Origin: Gammaproteobacteria bacterium
GTDB lineage: Bacteria > Pseudomonadota > Gammaproteobacteria > Acidiferrobacterales > SPGG2
Assembly: GCA_029861845.1 (NCBI GenBank)
Contig: JAOTYM010000025.1
Location: 1 to 41,924 of the forward strand
Reading direction: 5' to 3'
Length of the DNA stretch: 41,924 nucleotides
Shown: positions 37,152-41,924 of the stretch, piece after piece
How the letters are laid out: each line of letters starts with the position of its first letter
How positions within the stretch are numbered: position 1 is the stretch's first letter
The notes under the pieces: model-generated
Told to the model about the DNA's origin: nothing
What the model saw: the letters and a program-made list of their open reading frames with translations, nothing else
The model's database searches: none
Position numbers and translations under genes: made by a program

Positions 37152-37552
37152 GTGAGAGAAAACTCATCCGGGTGCGCGCGGTTATGAGGTCTGAGTTCTA
37201 CACGGTGGACGGTATGGCGACGGTCGACGAGGCACTACGTATCATGAAACAGAACGATGCCGAATCTCTGATCATCAACAAACGCCACAGCGGAGATGAA
37301 CACGGTCTGTTGCTTATTTCCGATGTCGCCCGCCATGTATTGGCCGAGGATCGCGCGCCGGAGCGTGTCAATGTCTACGAGATCATGGCAAAACCGATTA
37401 TCGCGGTTAATCCGGACATGGATATTCGCTACTGTGCACGTCTGTTTACGCGTTTTGATCTATCCCGAGCGCCAGTGCTGGAAAACGGCAAGGTGATCGG
37501 ATTCGTGAGCTTCACCGATCTCGTGCTACGTGGTCTTTGTGAGATGTATTAA
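37148..37552 (+). CDS. CBS-pair domain protein
   Basis: Stand-alone protein of 134 residues consisting of two CBS motifs. The first runs VRAVMRSEFYTVDGMATVDE to LLISDVARHVLA; the second runs VYEIMAKPIIAVNPDMDIRY to VIGFVSFTDLVLRG. CBS pairs bind AMP, ATP or related ligands and regulate channels and transporters. It is the last gene of the UmpA-UmpB-PII-CBS operon, translationally coupled to the PII-like gene, and probably senses energy state for the antiporter. That role is inference from context. Confidence 0.88.
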   Translation: MSERKLIRVRAVMRSEFYTVDGMATVDEALRIMKQNDAESLIINKRHSGDEHGLLLISDVARHVLAEDRAPERVNVYEIMAKPIIAVNPDMDIRYCARLFTRFDLSRAPVLENGKVIGFVSFTDLVLRGLCEMY

Positions 37553-37573
37553 CAGACTGGCCCGCTCAACCAT

Positions 37574-39247
37574 CTACGAAGGGGTCTCCGTATCGCGCAA
37601 GGCGCGGCGCAGGATCTTGCCCACATTGGTCTTGGGTAGCTCGTCGCGAAACTCAACACGCTTTGGCACCTTATAACCTGTGAGATTGTTTCGACAGTGC
37701 TCAAGCACGCGTTCCACCGTAAGTTCGGGGTCGCGTTTCACAACAAACAGCTTCACTGCCTCCCCCGAGCGGGCATCGGGGATACCGATCGCGGCAGCTT
37801 CTAGGATCCCGTCATGTTCGACCACCACGCTTTCGATCTCATTCGGATAGACATTAAAACCAGATACCAGGATCATATCCTTCTTCCGGTCCTCGATGTA
37901 AACATAGCCCTTTTCATCCATGCGCCCTATATCACCAGTGCGAAACCAACCGTCTTTGGATAGGACCTTTGCCGTCTCCTCGGGGCGATTCCAGTAGCCT
38001 CGCATCACTTGCGGGCCACGGGCGCAGATCTCGCCCACGTCACCGATACCAAGTTCGTTTCCATCGTCGTCTTGAATACTTACTTCGGTAGACGATATAG
38101 GTACACCGATAGATCCGGTGTAATCGGTGATAGTAAGTGGATTAACGCAGATACCGGGTGATGTCTCAGTCAACCCATACGCCTCAATGATTGGCACACC
38201 GGTAACGGCCTTCCAAGATTCCGCCACTGCCCGCTGTACTGCCATACCCCCCCCTAGGGTCAGTGTGAGCCTACTGAAATCTAACTCGCTGAAGCCGGGC
38301 GTGTTAAGTAGCGCATTAAACAACGTATTAACGCCAATGAAGCAGCTAAATCGAACTTTCTTAAGCTCATTAACAAACCCGACAAAATCTCGCGGATTCG
38401 TTATTAATATATTCTGACCGCCAACCTTCATGAAGGTTAGACAATTTACAGTCAGGGAAAAGATGTGATAGAGCGGCAAAGCAGTAATAACCACTTCGGT
38501 GCCCTCTTCCGAAATCGGTGCTAACCAAGCGGACGCCTGTTGCACGTTGGCTACCATGTTGCCGTGGGTAAGCTCCGCACCCTTGGCAACACCAGTGGTG
38601 CCACCCGTATACTGAAGAAAAGCGGCATCGTTGTGATTGATTTCTACTTCATCCAATTGTTGCGACTTACCGCTAGTTAGCGTGCCCTTGAATTTTGTGG
38701 TGCCCGGGATATTCCACGCCGGTACCATCTTCTTGATGCGCTTGACCACAAAGTTAACTATTAGCGACTTCGGAAACGGGAATAACTCGCCTATCTGAGT
38801 AGTAATAACGGTCTTGATCGGCGTGTTATTCAGTACTTTTTCGAGGGTGTGGGCAAAATTTTCCAGCACTACTATTGCCTTAGCGCCAGAATCGTTGAGT
38901 TGATGCTCCAACTCCCGCGGCGTGTAAAGCGGATTGACGTTTACAGCTACCATCCCGGAACGGAGAATGCCAAATAGGGCGATGGGGTATTGCAGTAGGT
39001 TCGGCATCATAATTGCGACGCGGTCACCTTTTCTTAAACCTATGGTCTTCTGAAGGTAAGCCCCAAAATTCCGACTAAGCGCATCTATATCCCGGTAGCT
39101 GAGGGTAACCCCCATATTTGTAAACGCGGGAAGATCCCTATATTTGGTGCAACTTCTCTTAAGAATGTCTCTAAGCGAGGCAAACTGATCAACATTAACC
39201 TCAGCTGGTACACCTTTTGGGTACTGCTTTAGCCATATCTTGTCCAC
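37574..39247 (-). CDS. fadD: Long-chain-fatty-acid--CoA ligase
   Basis: Activates fatty acids to acyl-CoA at the inner membrane, for beta-oxidation or lipid synthesis. The chain has the AMP-binding motif LQYTGGTTGVAKGAELTHGN, YGLTETSPGICVNPL, the signature GYWNRPEETAKVLSKDGWFR with TGDIG, and the C-terminal PKTNVGKILRRALRD with the catalytic Lys. GTG 39247 is chosen because VDKIWLKQYPKGVPAEV aligns with the E. coli start and a GGGGGG tract sits about six bases before it; ATG 39280 is an upstream alternative. The result is 557 residues against 561 in E. coli. Confidence 0.95.
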   Translation of the reverse strand: MDKIWLKQYPKGVPAEVNVDQFASLRDILKRSCTKYRDLPAFTNMGVTLSYRDIDALSRNFGAYLQKTIGLRKGDRVAIMMPNLLQYPIALFGILRSGMVAVNVNPLYTPRELEHQLNDSGAKAIVVLENFAHTLEKVLNNTPIKTVITTQIGELFPFPKSLIVNFVVKRIKKMVPAWNIPGTTKFKGTLTSGKSQQLDEVEINHNDAAFLQYTGGTTGVAKGAELTHGNMVANVQQASAWLAPISEEGTEVVITALPLYHIFSLTVNCLTFMKVGGQNILITNPRDFVGFVNELKKVRFSCFIGVNTLFNALLNTPGFSELDFSRLTLTLGGGMAVQRAVAESWKAVTGVPIIEAYGLTETSPGICVNPLTITDYTGSIGVPISSTEVSIQDDDGNELGIGDVGEICARGPQVMRGYWNRPEETAKVLSKDGWFRTGDIGRMDEKGYVYIEDRKKDMILVSGFNVYPNEIESVVVEHDGILEAAAIGIPDARSGEAVKLFVVKRDPELTVERVLEHCRNNLTGYKVPKRVEFRDELPKTNVGKILRRALRDTETPS

Positions 39248-39367
39248 AACCGTCCCCCCTTCACCTCTTTCGCACGCCATCTTGAGGATTAAGTATCGTT
39301 ATGCGATCAAAGCCTTCAATACGCTTTTGGTCGATTCTGTCATGGCGACCACGAGGCCAGCAAGCGC

Positions 39368-40744
39368 TTAGGTCCATAGCTCGTGCTGCGTCCTCTCGTA
39401 GTTTCGAAGTATTTCCGCCTCGTGCTGGTGATGTCCATCAACCACACGCCATTGGCCCCCAACCATAACGTCTTTGACAGGGTTGTCACTACTCGCAAAG
39501 ACCATGGCATCGAGAAGCAGGTCACCCTGTTTACCGAGCAAAATGGGCGCTTCTGGATCAAGTACTACCAAATCCGCGCGTGCGCCAACCTCCAGACGGC
39601 CGCTGTTGCAGCCGAGCGCTCGAGCGCCCCCCTTTGCTGCGTTTATATACAGGCTGGCGCCAACGGAACTGGTTTCGTTGGCGGCCAGGATTGCGCGTCG
39701 TTCATACAAAAGTCGCTGACCATACTCGAGCATACGAAGCTCCTCACCGGGGCTAAGGCAAACGTGACTGTCAGACCCTATACCGTAGCCTCCTCCCAGC
39801 TCAAAATACCGAGCCGCCGCAAAGAAACCATCTCCGAGGTTGGCTTCGGTGGTCGGGCATAATCCCGCGACCGCCTGGCTTTGTGCCAACTGTTGCACCT
39901 CATCATCGGCCAAGTGAGTTGCATGCACTAAACACCAGCGTTCATCCACATGCAAATTGTCGAACAACCATTCGACCGGGCGTTTCTTGCTCCATGCAAC
40001 ACAGTCTTCGACTTCTTTCCCTTGTTCGGCGATATGAATATGGATTGGTGCCGATGTATCTAGTTGGGTGACGATCGCGATGGCCTGTTGTACAAGCCCA
40101 AGGGTTACCGCGCGCAGTGAATGCGGGGCAACGCCGATACGTATGTCTTTCGAGTCACGATATCGCGTATATAGCGCCTCCAACAAAACAGCGAATCGAT
40201 CGATATCGTTGACAAAACGCCTTTGACCCGCGTTCGGCGCTTGTGCGCCGAATCCACCATGGGCGTAAAGTACTGGCAAGTGGGTGATGGCGATTCCGGC
40301 GGTTTGGGCCGCCGCGATTACTCGGTCCGACAATTCAGTAGGACTCTCGTAGAACTTGCCACCGGGGGCATGGTGCAGGTAGTGAAATTCACCCACCGCC
40401 GTGTAGCCTGCTTTGAGCATATCCACATATAGTTGACTTGCGATATGTTGGATTTGCGTGGGTGTAATGCGCTCGGCGAGACCATACATAAGCTTGCGCC
40501 AAGTCCAAAAACTGTCTTGCCGGGATGCGTGACGCTCAGCAAAGCCGGCCATGGCACGTTGAAATGCATGCGAGTGAAGATTGGGCATACCGGGCAACGT
40601 GGGACCGGCCAATGTTTGTGCCGCCTCGGAGGGTTGCTTAACATCGCAATCGATCTTAGTGATCTGTCCGTGTTCATCGATTTCGAACAGTACGTCATTT
40701 GCCCAACCCTGGGCCAGAAGCGCGTGTTTGGTGAATAACTTCAT
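39368..40744 (-). CDS. hutF: Formimidoylglutamate deiminase
   Basis: Amidohydrolase of 458 residues that deiminates N-formimino-L-glutamate in the five-step histidine-degradation pathway. The metal-binding motifs are visible: MPNLHSHAFQRAMAGFAER, IHIHIAEQGKEVEDC, LVHATHLADDEV and YGIGSDSHVCLSPGEELRML. TKDS-type RQDSFWTWRKLMYGL is also typical of HutF. hutF is normally grouped with hutHUIG, but no other hut gene is present here. The gene lies 32 bases downstream of the peptide ABC ATPase on the same strand, so peptide uptake and histidine use may be co-regulated. Confidence 0.93.
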   Translation of the reverse strand: MKLFTKHALLAQGWANDVLFEIDEHGQITKIDCDVKQPSEAAQTLAGPTLPGMPNLHSHAFQRAMAGFAERHASRQDSFWTWRKLMYGLAERITPTQIQHIASQLYVDMLKAGYTAVGEFHYLHHAPGGKFYESPTELSDRVIAAAQTAGIAITHLPVLYAHGGFGAQAPNAGQRRFVNDIDRFAVLLEALYTRYRDSKDIRIGVAPHSLRAVTLGLVQQAIAIVTQLDTSAPIHIHIAEQGKEVEDCVAWSKKRPVEWLFDNLHVDERWCLVHATHLADDEVQQLAQSQAVAGLCPTTEANLGDGFFAAARYFELGGGYGIGSDSHVCLSPGEELRMLEYGQRLLYERRAILAANETSSVGASLYINAAKGGARALGCNSGRLEVGARADLVVLDPEAPILLGKQGDLLLDAMVFASSDNPVKDVMVGGQWRVVDGHHQHEAEILRNYERTQHELWT

Positions 40745-40776
40745 ATGGCCACGATATCACTTGCCGGCACGGAGGA

Positions 40777-41793
40777 TCACAGCCTACCCTCCTCCACTGC
40801 GTGGCAGGCCACTGCTGTACCGTCTCCAAGTTCGCGTAGTTTTGGCATCTCATGCTGACATCGCCCGTTGGCATGAATACAACGACCGTGAAACACGCAC
40901 CCCGATGGTAGATTTATTGGTGTTGGCACTTCGCCTTTTAGTTTAATGTAGTGCGGTCTTTCTTCGTTAAGCCTGGGGATCGCACTCAAAAGCGCCTGTG
41001 TATAGGGGTGGCGCGGCGACGAAAACAATGTTCGCGTCTCGGTGACCTCACATAAAGTACCCAAATACATTACCGCCACCCTCGTGCCGAAGTGCTCGAC
41101 CACTGCAAGGTCATGCGTAATGAACAGATAGGTCAACGCGCGCTCGTCCCGCGCGTCTTTCAGCAGGTTCAGTACTTGTGCCTGAATAGAAACATCGAGG
41201 GCTGAGATAGGCTCATCCGCCACGATGAACTCGGGATCTACGGCCAGCGCACGGGCTATGCTGATACGCTGGCGCTGACCGCCGGAGAACTCGTGCGGAT
41301 AGCGCTCTCCCCAAATCGGGTCGACCCCCACCGAGTCCATCACCACCTTAACCTTTTCTTGTACTTCGGCCGTGGAACTATCCGGATTATGGAATCGGAT
41401 TGGCTCCTCAAGCGTATCCTGAACTGTCATGCGTGGATTCAATGACGCATAAGGATTCTGGAAAATCATTTGCATCTTGCGACGAAAGCGAAGAAGTTTT
41501 GTTGAATGCAGGTTATCGATACGCTCACCGTCGTAGTAGACCTCGCCCACTGTCGGCTTAATAAGCCCCATAATGACTCTGGCCACGGTAGACTTTCCGC
41601 AGCCGCTTTCCCCAACTACACAAAGTGCCTCACCCTTTCGCACTTCAAGCTGCACGCCATTGATCGCCTTCACACTCTCGCGCTTGCGCACAAACCGACC
41701 ATTTTCGAAATGCAGCTCCTCCAACAATCCGGCGTGAACAGGAAACTCCTTGTAAATGTTGTGCGCTCGAACGAGGACGGAGTTTTCGCTCAT
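40777..41793 (-). CDS. Dipeptide/oligopeptide ABC transporter ATP-binding protein (DppF/OppF type)
   Basis: Second ATPase of a peptide importer, 338 residues. Walker A is VVGESGCGKSTVARV, the signature is FSGGQRQRISIARALA and Walker B is EFIVADEPISALDVS, with the H-loop in LFITHDLAVVEHF. The C-terminal oligo/dipeptide extension (SPRHPYTQALLSAIPRLNEE) carries the Cys-rich CVFHGRCIHANGRC block that binds an Fe-S cluster in OppF-type relatives. Its ATG overlaps the stop of the upstream ATPase by four bases, so the pair is translationally coupled. Substrate class (di- or oligopeptide) cannot be fixed. Confidence 0.93.
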   Translation of the reverse strand: MSENSVLVRAHNIYKEFPVHAGLLEELHFENGRFVRKRESVKAINGVQLEVRKGEALCVVGESGCGKSTVARVIMGLIKPTVGEVYYDGERIDNLHSTKLLRFRRKMQMIFQNPYASLNPRMTVQDTLEEPIRFHNPDSSTAEVQEKVKVVMDSVGVDPIWGERYPHEFSGGQRQRISIARALAVDPEFIVADEPISALDVSIQAQVLNLLKDARDERALTYLFITHDLAVVEHFGTRVAVMYLGTLCEVTETRTLFSSPRHPYTQALLSAIPRLNEERPHYIKLKGEVPTPINLPSGCVFHGRCIHANGRCQHEMPKLRELGDGTAVACHAVEEGRL

Positions 41794-41924
41794 AACGCTG
41801 GGGTCTCGTTGGTCTTTCGTTTTTCAGCGCCGGCGAGCTGACCTTGCACCCAATGGCAAGCGACCCGCGAATGATCAAAAATACTGTACTCGGGTACCAC
41901 TGATTTACAGACGTCAATGACGTG
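41790..41924 (-). CDS. Peptide ABC transporter ATP-binding protein (DppD/OppD type), C-terminal fragment
   Basis: Only the last 44 residues are in the window. They read VIDVCKSVVPEYSIFDHSRV and ACHWVQGQL, which is the typical end of DppD/OppD ATPases, whose C-terminal domain has a Cys followed by HxVxCH. The stop (TGA 41792-41790) overlaps the next gene's ATG. The rest of the gene and presumably the permease and binding-protein genes lie to the right of the window. Confidence 0.8.
   Translation of the reverse strand, partial: HVIDVCKSVVPEYSIFDHSRVACHWVQGQLAGAEKRKTNETPAL

Overview
This is a chromosomal segment of a gammaproteobacterium, probably from a lineage without a close cultured model. 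The evidence is the set of gene neighbourhoods: pgeF-rluD next to bamD, aat-bpt-infA beside clpA-clpS-cspD, mnmA-purB, and sucA-sucB-lpdA. GC content is moderate. I saw no rRNA, tRNA, CRISPR array, transposase or integrase. The window is cut at both ends: the left edge truncates a UMF1-type MFS transporter and the right edge truncates a DppD-type ABC ATPase.

Layout. 1-1.5 kb: ArsR-type regulator and MFS transporter reading leftward from one promoter. 1.7-3.1 kb: membrane-anchored retropepsin-like protease and nadC. 3.1-5.6 kb, leftward: rluD, a repeat-rich gap, the broken remains of a PH-domain membrane protein, and pgeF. 5.7-8.2 kb: bamD with an odd polylysine tail, then nadE on the opposite strand. 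8.3-14.4 kb: a DUF482 protein followed by nearly a whole bacterial N-degron pathway: the tagging enzymes Aat and Bpt, then ClpS (adaptor) and ClpA (unfoldase), with infA and a CspD-like protein between or beside them. 14.4-17.3 kb: mnmA and a purB that carries an extra N-terminal helix-turn-helix domain. 17.3-19.4 kb: small accessory genes and a broken secretin-domain (NolW-like) gene. 19.5-25.2 kb: the 2-oxoglutarate dehydrogenase complex (sucA, sucB, lpdA).

25.2-33.8 kb is the least ordinary part. A consensus sigma-54 promoter stands before a protein with near-identical zinc ribbons at its two ends and about 400 low-complexity residues between them. A DHCR24-like FAD oxidoreductase follows, then two tandem, clearly paralogous dynamin-like GTPases. 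Each GTPase is preceded by the same sigma-54-like sequence block. After them come phased short repeats, a 27-residue membrane microprotein with a very good ribosome binding site, and a strong bidirectional terminator. I read this as a candidate membrane-remodelling locus. Its function cannot be told from sequence alone.

33.8-37.6 kb: an APH-fold sugar-kinase-like gene, divergent from a tight four-gene operon of two DUF1538 membrane proteins (UmpA/UmpB type), a PII-like protein and a CBS-pair protein. This looks like a cation antiporter with built-in nucleotide sensing. 37.6-41.9 kb, leftward: fadD, hutF and dipeptide/oligopeptide ABC ATPases, pointing to use of fatty acids, histidine and peptides.

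Start codons were moved from the longest open frame where family alignment or a Shine-Dalgarno sequence argued for it, and this is stated in each entry. All family assignments come from recognising motifs by eye. No database search was run.
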